In this document: positions 25,978 through 39,110 of the stretch, piece after piece
Layout: every line of letters begins with the position of its first letter
How positions within the stretch are numbered: the first letter of the stretch is position 1
Assembly: GCA_029931535.1 (NCBI GenBank)
Contig: JAQPZY010001033.1
Location: forward strand, 310,001-374,000
Direction of reading: 5' to 3'
From: Margaritifera margaritifera
Taxonomy: Eukaryota > Mollusca > Bivalvia > Unionida > Margaritiferidae
Length of the DNA: 64,000 nt
The notes under the pieces: generated by a model
Told to the model about the DNA's origin: nothing
The model's input: the letters and a program-made list of their open reading frames with translations, nothing else
Database searches by the model: none
Translations under genes and position numbers: made by a program

Positions 25978-28900
25978 CATATTTCCGCGAAACAGAGGAT
26001 TAATAAGAACCATTTAGAGTTATAGGCATGACTAACAAATAAGTTATTAAAAGTTCCTCTCACGCCTAATACCATTTTGTAGGTATTTATTTTATCGAAT
26101 ATTATGTAAATTTATTTTTTTCTTCAAGTAAATATTGGATGCACCAAAGCATAGAGTTTGTGCAGAGACGATTGAGTAAAAAAATTATCTCCAAATGCAA
26201 TAAGCAAATACTAACATGTAGAATCAAATATTTAATAATGTGTTTATAATATTAAACCATACTCAGACAGATCAACACAATCGTAATGTATGCACTTATA
26301 TATTTAGGGGATTTGAATGGTTCAAACATAGATGTAGGAGACAATGTAGAGTCAACAAACAAGAAATTAAAATGTCAAATATAAACTTCATATTTCAATC
26401 GTTTTTGTTATTAGAGAATATTGCATTTGTTTGCTTTCTACACATTTTAATCATTATCAATATCATCATCATCATCATCATCATCTTGTTTGGCTTGCTT
26501 TTCTTGTTCTTGTTCATCTTATAATCATAAATAATAATATTATAATTTTTGCAGCAAGCCATCATGTGTATTGGTAGCGTGTTGTCTATACCCTTCATCG
26601 TGACATCACTGGTATGTGCTAAAGGACAAGAAGACGTAATTTCTCAACTCATTAGCATAACCCTGTTTATGTGTGGTCTGGCAACGTTCCTTCAATCAAC
26701 GTTTGGTATCAGGTGAAATACACATTTGAATAACATGAAATTTGGTTTCTAGTAAATTTATTACGGAAGAAAGACTGAAAGTATGCATGAAACAGTATCT
26801 CGATCAGTCATGTACACAACATCCACTTGATGTGTGTGTGTGTGTGCGTGTGTGTGTGTGTTAATTGATGTGGCCTCAAATCTTATATGAACAAATTTAA
26901 TCGTATATACCGTATATCACACGTAATCAGCTGCGACCAGCGTAGACCCAGATCTGCCGTGACATAATACACAGGAAGATCGGGGTCTTTACTGTTTGCT
27001 TATAGTTCTATAGAACAAACAGCTTAGACCTGTCAGCCCAACGCACACGAATAGGGAACAAATTCATGGATAACCGAGATTTTAATGGATATTGAAACTT
27101 TGCAATGGAAGGAAAGTAGATGTGAGTATTCTAGGCAATTATTTTTTTTTTCGTTCTTAAATCACATTTAGAGATACGATTACATTAAAAATAAAAATTA
27201 AATATCACTAGAATAGGTGCAATAACTAGAGTTTCAAAATGTAAAACAATATTTGCTAGGGGGTAACCTTCTTATCCTACCAAGTAAAATATTTAAAATC
27301 ACGAAAGTAATCTTAGGTGTTCATACAAAGTAGAAGACTTGAAGAAAGATGATATAGAATGCATGCTTTGGATCAAGAAAGATGATATAGAATGCATGCT
27401 TTCTATCAAGAAAGATGATATAGAATGCATGTTTTGATCAAGTGTTATATTTATACGACAAACAAAATGACATATACAAAGTTGAAAAGATCTTTAAGAC
27501 GAAAAGAATGAACGGCGAAAGGCATTTATTGGCGAATGGGAAGGACATGCTAAATCATTTAATAATTGGGTACCAGCTGAAAATATTGTGCCATTAAAAC
27601 AATGACGCACCAAGATAACACCCTCTAACAAGATAACACGCTCTAACATAAATGTTGATTCAATCAAGTAGACATTTAAATTTTTCTAGAATTGCATTCA
27701 AAGAATGAATACCAATCCTGCCAATTGCGCAATAAACTTTGTATGTGTCCTGGACAAACGTTTAACTATGTACAATTTTAACACGACTATACAGCTTTCA
27801 ATCACTAAAGAATTAAAACAAAATTAACCAACATTAATTGATATTTGAGGACTTACACAAAACATGGATGAATTAAAGATTTTTTAGGACTTTCATCCGA
27901 GTTGTAGTATAGATTATAATATAGTGTGATGGCTGCCTATAAAGGTAAATATAACTATGACGCATGTATTGTTAGAACTCGGGACACATGGTCTGCTGAT
28001 GAAATGAATTATATGGCAGACAAAGATGAACCTATTGGCTGAATTTACTTCTTTCTGCAATATAGCAATTGATTGACAGACTACGGAATATCAAGACTAA
28101 ATCAAAGAATAAGGTATTATGTAATCTTCATTATAGGTGCAAACGTTAAAAACAAAACATTTATTATATAGTCTGTTTCGACACATTCAGACACTGTTAA
28201 AATGTCAATGGAGCCAGTAGTTTTATGACAGCAATGTTGCAACAAATATAAAAACAATATAGTAAAATTCTACATTTACTAATATATCAAAAGCGAAATT
28301 TGACTATTCCTTTGGTGGTGAAGGAGTCTTTCTATTACCGAGTCATCTGACAATGGGTAGTATTGTCAGATACAAAAACAATTTGCAGAAATCCATTTAT
28401 TCATTTAAAATGGGGTTAAACCATATCAATAATACTGAGATAAAAAAAAGTGCTATTCCAAAGGCTGATAACACCGTGTGACAGTGCGACAAAAAACTGC
28501 AGATGACAAAAATAAAGACAAAAGGAGTACAAATTAGGTAGTGAAAAAGGATTGTGATAAAGGTCCTAATGTAGTGTCTGCAATTATTATTCGATACTCA
28601 GACCTGCAAAAGACTCATGCCAATTTAGAAACGACAAAATGCAATATTAACTATTAAATAAACAAAACTCATTTATATTGATACTAATGGTTGCAGGTCC
28701 TGATATGGTTTAATTTTTTTAATAGTTTTGAAAAGTTGATCCTCTTTGATGCCGTTTCTACACATTTGATCGACAATGCAAATAACAAAGCCACTAATGC
28801 CAAAACAAGTAATACGAAGTCTAAGCTAGAAAAGAAACATTTGTCCATCATGCTTAAATAACCAACTTATCAGATCACTAATAAGACCAGAAATTGCAGC

Positions 28901-31900
28901 TACTACTTTTTGCGCTCAAACAAATATTTGGCTTAATTTTTATCAACATTATTTGCTAGATTTTTTATAGATGCAGCAATTATTGGCATAATTATTGCTG
29001 TTGCTGTAGCTAAAGGAGCAATTGTGACACCTTGTCTCTTTGAATAATCCTTTAATTCTTTCATTATACCTTTCAATACTTACTCAGAAATATTCCTTCA
29101 ATGGTATTTTATGTATGTGTTGGGGGTGGGAGTTGGGACTGGTGTCTTATGTCAACTCTTCAATCTGTTATTCATAAATTTAAACTTCAGATTTCATAGA
29201 ATCAGTGTTTGAGTTGCTAATTACTATACATAACACCTAAATTCTCTGTCCTCTTGTGCAGTGAATGCTTTTCTTTAAACACCGTGATCACAGCCTCAGC
29301 TTCTTTGTTGGTCTGTCACTTCTTTCGTGTCTATTATTCGCATCTATATTTCCTCGTAGTGGTTGCATTTATCCAACAGGGGGTTCAAGAGGAAATTTAG
29401 GTTGCATCTTCTCTTCAATAGGCAATACCCATGTATCGCCCTGGTTTGTTCAGCCCAATGGAAACAACAATTTCTTCCAGTCTGACATGCTATAGTGCTA
29501 ACATTGTTTTGACGTTGCCTTTCCTTGAAATTTGAACTGTCATACCACCAGTTTTTACATAATATAATGTAGTGTTTTACTTTGCACTTTAAGGTTTGTT
29601 TTCTCCACTTGTTTTGTAATTCATTCATGTTAAGACTTTCCTGTGTGTCCTCTTTGTACAAGTCATGAACTTGCCGTGTAAATCTGGAATATCCAATTGG
29701 TATGGCATCATCAAAACGACTGATACTTTCCTTCGCATAATCATTAACCATATGTATGGTATATTGAGCTTCTATTTGAAATCATCTTCATAAAAAAACA
29801 TTTTCAAATTCTTTAATTTCAAAATTATTATCACCAACCGCAGTCATTTTTTTTATTTGATGGCATCGCTACACCAACTAAGCTCCTTGTATATTTCATT
29901 CATTTGTCTAGATTTATTATGAAATCTAGTGCATTAGTTTTAAGTTCAGATGCACAAAGACTATCTGAATTATTTTGCAATTTTCTAAACATAGCTGCAT
30001 TTGAACGAAATGACTGGAATAGTGGTACAAGTAACATTTCCAGAACCGGACAAATCACATCTGTTTACTTTGTCAACCTACGTAAAAGTCATTAGACTGA
30101 ACTCAATGAACATATTATTTTCTGTTTAGGTTTTAATGCTGTTTTCGATTGAATGCAAGTAGCATTATTCACTTGTTAATAAAACTCTTAGAAAAATCAG
30201 AGTTGTACAGTAATAATGATTTTCCTAGGGATTACCATAAGATGTTAAAACAACTCATTGTTTCAATTAGTGTAGTAACACCTTTCAATAGCGAAGAAAT
30301 AGACAAATGTTGTGTTGAAGACAGCGTCTGTCAAAAGGTACCGTCAGCTGGAAAAAGAATTGGAAGTTATCGAAGAAAAAAATAGCTATAACTCCATTTT
30401 TACAGAACCTCAAGAGTATAAAGAAACATTTAACATAACTATTACAAATTGAACATACAAAGAGATAAATGGTTAAGATTGTACTGATAAAGAGTTGGGA
30501 AAGATTAATTTTAAAAACATCAAGAAAACAAATAAAATTTTTGTAAATGCCAGAGCTGCTGAAATTTCCTAGTAATTGGTATATGATATAATGTATACTG
30601 TGACATCACTGACTAGCATATTTATTCCAAGAGACAGCTTTACTAGACAGTTACAGAATTAACCGAAATATCACTATATGTCTTCAAATGAAAATAGATA
30701 ATTCACTGGATTTGTCTCGTCTAAAAAGTGATCACCTCTATCTGCGTTTATTGCAAGTCTAATAACATTCAAACATATTACATTAAAAAGGTGAACAAAA
30801 ATTAAGGAGAACAAAATACTGAAAAATGTAACATAAGTAACTCTGTACTGATTACGTTTTTTATGTGTTTGTGCCTGTAACCACAATTGTTACAATAGTT
30901 GCTTTTACATGAGTAGCTGCTTAAGGCTTAAGAGGAAAATTAGACTGAAATCTGATGAAGTTAGCCATTTTGAACGATTCAACATGTTTCTCGTGTTCTT
31001 GTAGAGTTTCTTTATTTGTTTTTTTAAGGGTGGGGGTGGGGCTGTTATAATCTTTGCATATTTTGATATATTTTCACTTTCCTATCATATATCTTGTCTT
31101 TAACCATTTAAAGCATTTTTTCTTGTGTTCTGGATCAGATAATTCAAATGATGAACATGGAATAACGTAATCAAAATGTATGATTTAACCTAACACATTT
31201 TGGTTATGAAAATTAGCGAACTTCAATCGAAATCAATATATGTTACATAGAATATCATTAACGTCGTGTCTGATTTGATGTTTTCTCCTAATGCTTTTAA
31301 AATTCCACTTCTTTTCGTGTGAATAAATCTAAATTTTTTATCATTATGGTATTTTGTCCATTGCATTCGTTTATATTTAGGTGCTATCTAGTCTCTTACT
31401 TTCATCTTTTTACATTTTCCATTAGTGGTTTAAGTGCAGTATTAATAAGATTTCTTGCTAAAACTTTCAAGAAAAACTTAATCTACAGCCACGTTTTAAA
31501 GCATGATGAAATAGCAGCAGCTGCTGTTAGTAAGCTAACAGCATTGGCGACATGAAAAGCAAAGCCATAAGTGACAATGAAATTAACTATGCTTATCAAT
31601 GAGTACAATAGATATAAAGATATAAAAAGCGCAATCAGGACAAAAATAATAAAATAAACAACACATAAAGTCAAGACGTTTAAACCTTACAGAAGACATT
31701 TTTGGAAGTAAGGTAGAAATTAAAAAAGAAGGAAATTTTGAAAATGTTAATTGCAAACAGAAAGTATATCGTGTCATATACACGCGTGCACAGCACGATC
31801 ATAATTACAACAAAGGTATCAAAGATAAAAAGAAGGGTGAAAAAAATTTTTTAAGTATAGGACTTCTATCTCCTGGCTGCATTAACGTTGCTTCTTCTGA

Positions 31901-34900
31901 TGTTTTGCATAAGCGAATCTTTATTGGGACTGATTATACCCATACGTTTTAGGATTATGAAATAGAGAACTATATTACAAATGACAGACTCTCTGGAAAT
32001 AAAGGTATGTGCATCAATGCGATTGATAACAGCAATGGCAAACCGTCTAAATCAATAGAGAGAATAGAGTTTGTTTTTGGCTATTACAGTCTTTCTGATG
32101 AATTAAAAAACAATATATGTTACTAAAGGAACGACAATAATGAAACAAAGAGTATTTTACTTCTTGGTGTTTTTTTATTATTTTTTTATTTTTATTTTAA
32201 TTTTGAGATATACATGAATAAAATCAAAGAGCAAATGGCTGCAAAAGGTGACAAAGAAGAAAGTATAGATGTAGAATGTTTGAAACACAACTCAAAAGTT
32301 AAAATCACTCCGAGTAACAACTATACAGTATATTAGCAACTTCAATGCTAAACTATTTGAAACATTTTCCTCGATCAGCTCAATAGCACTCATAATTGTT
32401 CTAATGCTGTTATTCGTGCTTATTATGGTCTTTATCTGTTTTCACACAGACTTTGTTTCATAGAATCTTAATAGTCATTACAAGCAATTTCAAAGCGGTG
32501 TTATTAAGAGATTGAATATCAGCATAAAAGATGAAAATGCACACGTGACAGACTTTCACGATATACTCCGTATATATGACAGAGAAATCTTTAAGAGGTC
32601 CTAGTGACTCTTCTTTGGAGATGTTAGGCAACGTAGGAGTTTCTCTGAGCATTGAGACAAAAATAGTGGACAAACATATCGGACTCGGTCAAATAATACA
32701 CAGTGACTTCAATTTAAATCTGAACAATAACCGTACTGGACATATAGGTGATACTGTTAAAGCAAGTGATGCAGCTACTATGCAGTTTTCAGAAAGACGT
32801 GTTGATGCTCAAATACTTTGGAGGATAATAATTTGAAATATACCAAGGTGTAGAGAGAACAAGCTGACAATAAATTAACAGCTATTGAACAGTATGGCAT
32901 TGAGAGAGCTAGCAAGACTGGCGAAAGAGATTATGAGAACAGAATAGAAAGATTTTAAATGCACAGGAATCCTTCACAAAGAGATTCAGAATCTTATATA
33001 GCGCCGCAAAACCATTGCAAGCAATAAGAGAAAGGTCAGGTGAGATACCTAATATTCCAAAATATATACAACCAATCGGACAGAGGATAAACGGTGAGAT
33101 AAATGCAATGAATACAGACATGGAAAAAATTCTTTCAAAATATATGTAAACAATTTGCAATAACGGTTCGAGAGAGATTTGAACAATGAAATCGAACAAA
33201 ATACTATCAGGAAATTAAAAATATAATGAATAATTTAGCACAACAATTAGTGACTTGAACAACAAGGTAACAGCTAGCATTAATAGCATGTAAGACTTGC
33301 AGAATAATAATAATTTAATGCAAATAAAGATAGAGAATAATACAAACGAAATGAATGTTAATGAAAGAACGACAAGATCCTTAAATATAGCTTACGATAT
33401 CTCTGTTGCAGATGTGAATAAGATCAAAATGATAAAAGATGCTGTTTTATTTTACAACTTGTTACATGATGAAGCTGAACAATCAAAAACAGATACGAAA
33501 TTGATAGAGAAATAATTAATAGTAGCTGTGTGATAGATGATTGTATTGATGAATTAGACACAAAATGACGAAACGAAAAAAGCAGAACGCTGTATTACTT
33601 GCACTTTAGTCTGACAGTAATTGTTATGATATTCAAAATACCGCATTGCATCTAATCCTGTGATTTTTATTGATGTTTTTTTAATGTAGTCGTGTCCCTA
33701 TATGGTATTTAAAAATGCAAAAATTTAATGATTCGTCATCCCTTAAAATTTTGCATCTGGAATATAAATGGAAGTACAGACATGATAAATCTTACTCTCT
33801 GTAAGTAGAGGGACGATCCATTAATTGAAGAGACAGTTTGCGAGCAAGTACTTCTCAATTTTAAGCTACTTCAGTATCCAAAATTTGTTTACCTGGAATG
33901 ATGCAACACTATTTTGCTTCCCAAGGTTGGTAAAGAAACTGTTTCTCATATATACAATGTCGGCTTCCAAAGGTTTCAAATGAAGATAGAATATAGACTT
34001 ATGATTAAGAATCCGCAGTTTTGCATGGCTTGCTTTTAGAAAATTTTAATTTTAAATCTAATAATGTTTTGTATAATACATATATTTTCCTGTTGTTGTA
34101 GATTAGGTATCATACAGGGTGGATCGCATACATTTATAGCACCAATTGTTGCCATGGTAGCCATTGACCGCTGGAAATGCAGAGAAAATGGTTTGTCCCA
34201 ATATTAAGTAACTATCTTTTTCTTACTTACTTTTCATTGTAACTGCTGACGTATAGTATTAATGAACACCGAGAGGTATATCCTATCGTAATCCGACCGA
34301 TTTCTCTCACGCTAAGTCTTTCCAGCATGTCTTCTCTTCTTTCGCTTTCGCATCTCCATAACCCCCACCCCACCCCGCCATCGTTTCGCCGCACTGATTT
34401 GGCTCCGCCCACTCATTGCATTTATCTAAATCAATTTGATTTTCTTCTGACAAGAATTGTATCCTTAAAAATTAAAGCTTATGTATGTAAGGAACATACA
34501 ATAAAATTTAAATGAAAGAAAGGCTGAAAATAAGAATTCTACTATTCTAGTAAGTGTCATGCCCGAAATCTGAGACATGATTTCAGTGTATCCGTAATCA
34601 CGTAATAATTATCACATGACTAGTGATAGTATTGGTCAGAAGGTAATTTGAATGTCAGAGGTCAATCAATGACTCTTTTTGGTTTTGGCTTTCTTCCTCC
34701 ATTTGGAGTACTTGTTTGAATTTATAGTGCGCTTCATATCATATCCAAATCCAGTTACATCTACGTTTCTTAAGTTTCAATGTTGTAAATTAAATGGTCC
34801 CTATTTCTTCCTTCATCTAGCACAAGAAAACTTTATGCATTAGTCACACATTACTGAACATCGATAAGCTTTGAATAAGCAAATTAAAATTGCTTTTGAA

Positions 34901-37900
34901 ACGAAAATTTTTATATTGGTAGCATTACTTTAACTTTCTCGAAATACAAGAGATATAATATTTTACATACATGTTCTATTTTATTTTCAGATCCACATTT
35001 TTGGAAAGAAATTATCAGGGAGGTAGGTTGTTTAATTTGAATCTAATACAGGAGCTGTATTTATTTTGCCATCTTATCCTTGAAGAAAACTGTATTTATA
35101 GTAGTAAACCCAAAGCTCCAAAGCATTCATTTTTCTTACTGGTCGCCTCAGATTCGGCAGTTGACATGAATAAAAGCTTCGAGTATACAAGTTTCCTATA
35201 AAATAGAAAACTATACGCTAACAATGAATGAAAAAACGTTTTATTGCGAAAAGAAAAACAAAATGAATCAACGCAAGGATAGTTCTAGATTACAATGTGG
35301 GAAAGAGAGAGAATGAATATATGTTCGAATACAGTGAATACAGTGAAATGATGGATATTGAAAATTGATTGTATTCATTGTGCCATCCTGTAAATGAACG
35401 ATAAAAGAAACATCGAATTGAGAATAGCCAAAAATAAATCAAAGCTATGAAAGAAACAAAAAACGAAAAATTAACCTTAAACCACTGCTTCACGAACTAA
35501 ATCCAGAAATATACCATATATTGTCGTACGTATATTCAGCTGGAGATATTTTGACAATATTTAGCAGGGATAAAGTCCGCTAAACTCATTCTGACACAGT
35601 ATAAATATGCTCAGAAAATAAAGCACTATAATATTTCCAGGTAAATTTAGGTTGGACTGTTAGAAAGTTGTTCACTTTCAAGTCAATTTTCCTATAGCAG
35701 ATGAAATAATGGCACTTTTTTCAGTAACGTAATGTTGTTAAGAAGCAGTCAAATTTCCATGTCAAATTGTCCAAAAATCTTCCTTAAATACCAGGTGGAT
35801 TTCCATTTAATACCATCATTATCTCTAGGCCTAGATAATGGTCTTCACTTCCTGCTTGCCTTCAGCATGGTCCAAAATGTGTGTCAGAATGATGTAGAAT
35901 AGTATTGTCCTAAAAGCACCAAAGCACTGCCCAACGTACATGTACAATTGACGTGTTAATGAGATTTGGAAGATAAAGGAGCATTATCACGTGAGCAATT
36001 GAAATGATTGGCTACATTTATCCTGATGATTCAACATATTTTTAAAAAAGAAACTGGGATAACGGGGAAAAAGGTGCTTAAGAGAAACATGTGATTCGGG
36101 TGATAAAATAGAGTTTATCATATAAATGTTGGAAAGAAAGCCGCGGTCATACAATAAATCAGTTAGACAATATTATTTCGTGTGATACCAGGTACATCGT
36201 AGGTGGGGGACTTAAAGGTATTGCAAGAGAAAACTAAATTTATACCAAATACTCATTTCGCAGCCCCACCGTATTATATATATGGTGTCCCACTCACTCC
36301 TATCGTGTAACTAATACATAGTATATGAGCTTTGTGTTGAAACAAAACGTAAATCCCTCTTGTATAGTCAGCTATTAACGGTACGAAACCTTTTTCCGAC
36401 CAACCCAATCAACGTTTGCTTTTTAGGTTGTTTTTTTTTCTTTTTATATATCGACATATATGTTTTGATCATACCTGGATACATTAATAATCTCATTCGA
36501 TGAACGGTGAAGGGGGGGGGGACACTAATCCTGTTTTGAAATTTACTTGATAGTCTGAGCTTTATTCGCCCAGGTTGCAATATACACAACAATGGAAATG
36601 ACAAAAGAAATAACTCAACGTTTGACAGTAAATTAGCCATGGACAATATAATAATTTGTAATATTGTGGTTAAATCTCTGAATTACAATTTTGCAAAGGA
36701 TATTCCAAAAATACATAGAAAGAAAAATGATAAAAACATAATTTTTTTTTTGAAGATCTCCGGAAACCTCATGATTGCGTCAGTCACACAGGTTGTAATT
36801 GGCGTTACAGGTATTATGGGATTCTTGATGAAGTTCATCGGTCCTTTGACAATCGCCCCGACCATCTCACTGATAGGGCTTTCCCTCACTGGGGTCGCCA
36901 GCAGCTTTAACCAGGTCCATTGGGGCATTGCTTTCATGTAAGCTTGTCTAATATATTGGATATTACTTTATAATGAATCAACTATGTAAGTGAAATACGT
37001 TGAAAACTACCTATGCCAATTCATGGCAAAGCAGGGTTCAAACGTGTCTTATACCAGGTTTATACAGTTCTAGACAGAGCCGCACATGCAGTGTAAAAAG
37101 CATAATTACTTGCATAAAGCCTGCTTTGACGTGGTATGGTTTAGGATGTTTTCAATGTATTACACATATCAAACAGTACTTGAATTATATGTAATTACAT
37201 TAAATCAAGACATTGTTTGACACTATACTAACTAAAAAAATGTCATTCTGTCGGTGTCTTTTTCTTGGCCTGGTTGTATGTCCTCTGTCAGAAATCTTGA
37301 CTCAAGTCTGGTTGTATAGGCCCTTGGCGTTGCCTCAGGTAAATACAACTAAACTTGGGCTAAGACCACTGACCTTGGAGTTATATAACAAGGCAAATAG
37401 GAAAACGCAGAGTTAATAATATTATATTTATTTTTATATTACTCTCTGGTATGGTCTTATATATTATGTTTTGTTCTATTCAATGTCGATTATATTTTGT
37501 TATATTCTAGCTGTTTTCAGTTTAGTCTGGTCTAGTCTAGCCTCGTCTGGTCTATTCCAGCCCTGTCTGTCAGTTCTCGTCTTATCTGATTTCATATATA
37601 CTGGTCCAGTCCAGTAAAGTTATGTCTACATATTTGTTCTATTGATTTTATTATTGAATCAGAGAAAAAATGTGCTTTGCATGACGTATCATCTAAATTA
37701 GGACATAGCAATGATAGCAGCAAAATGGTTTTGCAACAGATCGTACATAGAGCCGATGGATCTAAGATGTACAAAATATGACAGCTGTCAATTAACTAAA
37801 CCAGATGCATTATTGTTAAAATGCTATATGAGATGATTTTCGGAGCTCTTAAACAGTAGAAGAAAAATATCTTTCTTGATCTTGTTCTATTTTCCAAAAG

Positions 37901-38673
37901 TTATGTGACGAAAGTAGATAATCTAAGGAATCCGCTGTCTGCAGGACTTTTTTCTGTGTGCTATCTTGCCCTCTCATGTATGTTATTCAATATGGGATCC
38001 TAAATCCAATAGATTGTCTCTTTCAGACATCAACTGAACTATAGTTGATATAAACCAAGTTTCTTGAACTTTGTTAGACATGTCAAGACTTATTGTGGTG
38101 TAAATACAAATTGAAGGATATTACATTAAGATGAATTCGCAGTTCTAAGTACATAATAAGAAGATCCACTAATTATCAAGCAAGTATATATGGTGTGAGC
38201 CATGCAACCATACAAAATGCACAGGACTGCATTCTTTACACATATTCACATTCCGGGTCAATTAAATCTGCTTCAAATTGCACCTGAACAACTGATCTGG
38301 ATATTCTAATTTTACAACTCGACGTGATCTAGCATTCAAGATCGCATTGCATATGATAATAATATAAATGTACATAATATTAATTATATGTTCTTACACA
38401 GACATAAATACCATATTGTACATCTATTACTATGTTTGAAAGCTTGTAAGAGACGAAATCAATGCTGATCTCTATATCGTCACCATGTAGAGTAAAGTTT
38501 CCTGTGTTATATCCACATATAGATCCAATAACTCCTCACATTTATGAACTTTTATCTCTCGTGTATACTCAAGCTTGCAAGGTGAAAAATTGCCCCCCCC
38601 CCCACCAGCATATCTCTCGCTCTCTCTCTATCTGTTATATTATATTAAATGTTGTTTAAGGTATTTAGATTAT

Positions 38674-38708
<35 letters not shown>

Positions 38709-39038
38709 CTTTGGTCCTCTGCGTGATACGCACGATATACACCTCTTTGAATTTTTTTTACACAACTTTGTTGGGCTGATGGCAGCATAACATATATATG
38801 TAGTTTATCCGTTATAGACCGATTTTTAATTTTGTCTTCTTTCTTTCTTCTATTATTTATCCTTTGTTTGTTTATTTTTCCGTCATTGAAGCAAAATATG
38901 AGTCAAGAATTCTTCATGGCCTTTGTACTTAGTGTTTGTTTTGTGTACGTAAAATGTTTCTTTCCCTGACGAAGAGCTTGTTTAGCTCAAAACGTTGGTA
39001 AAGTGTTTTGTATTTGCGCCGTTATCAATTTTTGTGTC

Positions 39039-39110
<72 letters not shown>

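Larger units (their letters stand above)
26713..34101 (+). other. SLC23 intron 2 (about 7.4 kb, transposon-filled)
   Basis: The largest intron. It contains a short (GT)n at about 26830-26860, a 33-bp triplet repeat at 27342-27440, a Polinton-type integrase tail and about 6 kb of AT-rich decayed coding sequence (listed separately). The rest shows no recognised feature. Confidence 0.85.

Noticed and set aside
26395..26598. A minus-strand ORF with a poly-Met run
   Set aside because: The methionines come from an (ATC)n microsatellite, and the ORF overlaps SLC23 exon 2.
27450..27605. A retroviral or gypsy integrase origin for this tail
   Set aside because: No gag, RT or LTR lies nearby and the following genes are not retroviral; a Polinton origin fits better, though not proven.
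36639..36941. A separate 100-aa gene
   Set aside because: Its first part is intron before a ten-T acceptor; the rest is SLC23 exon 5.
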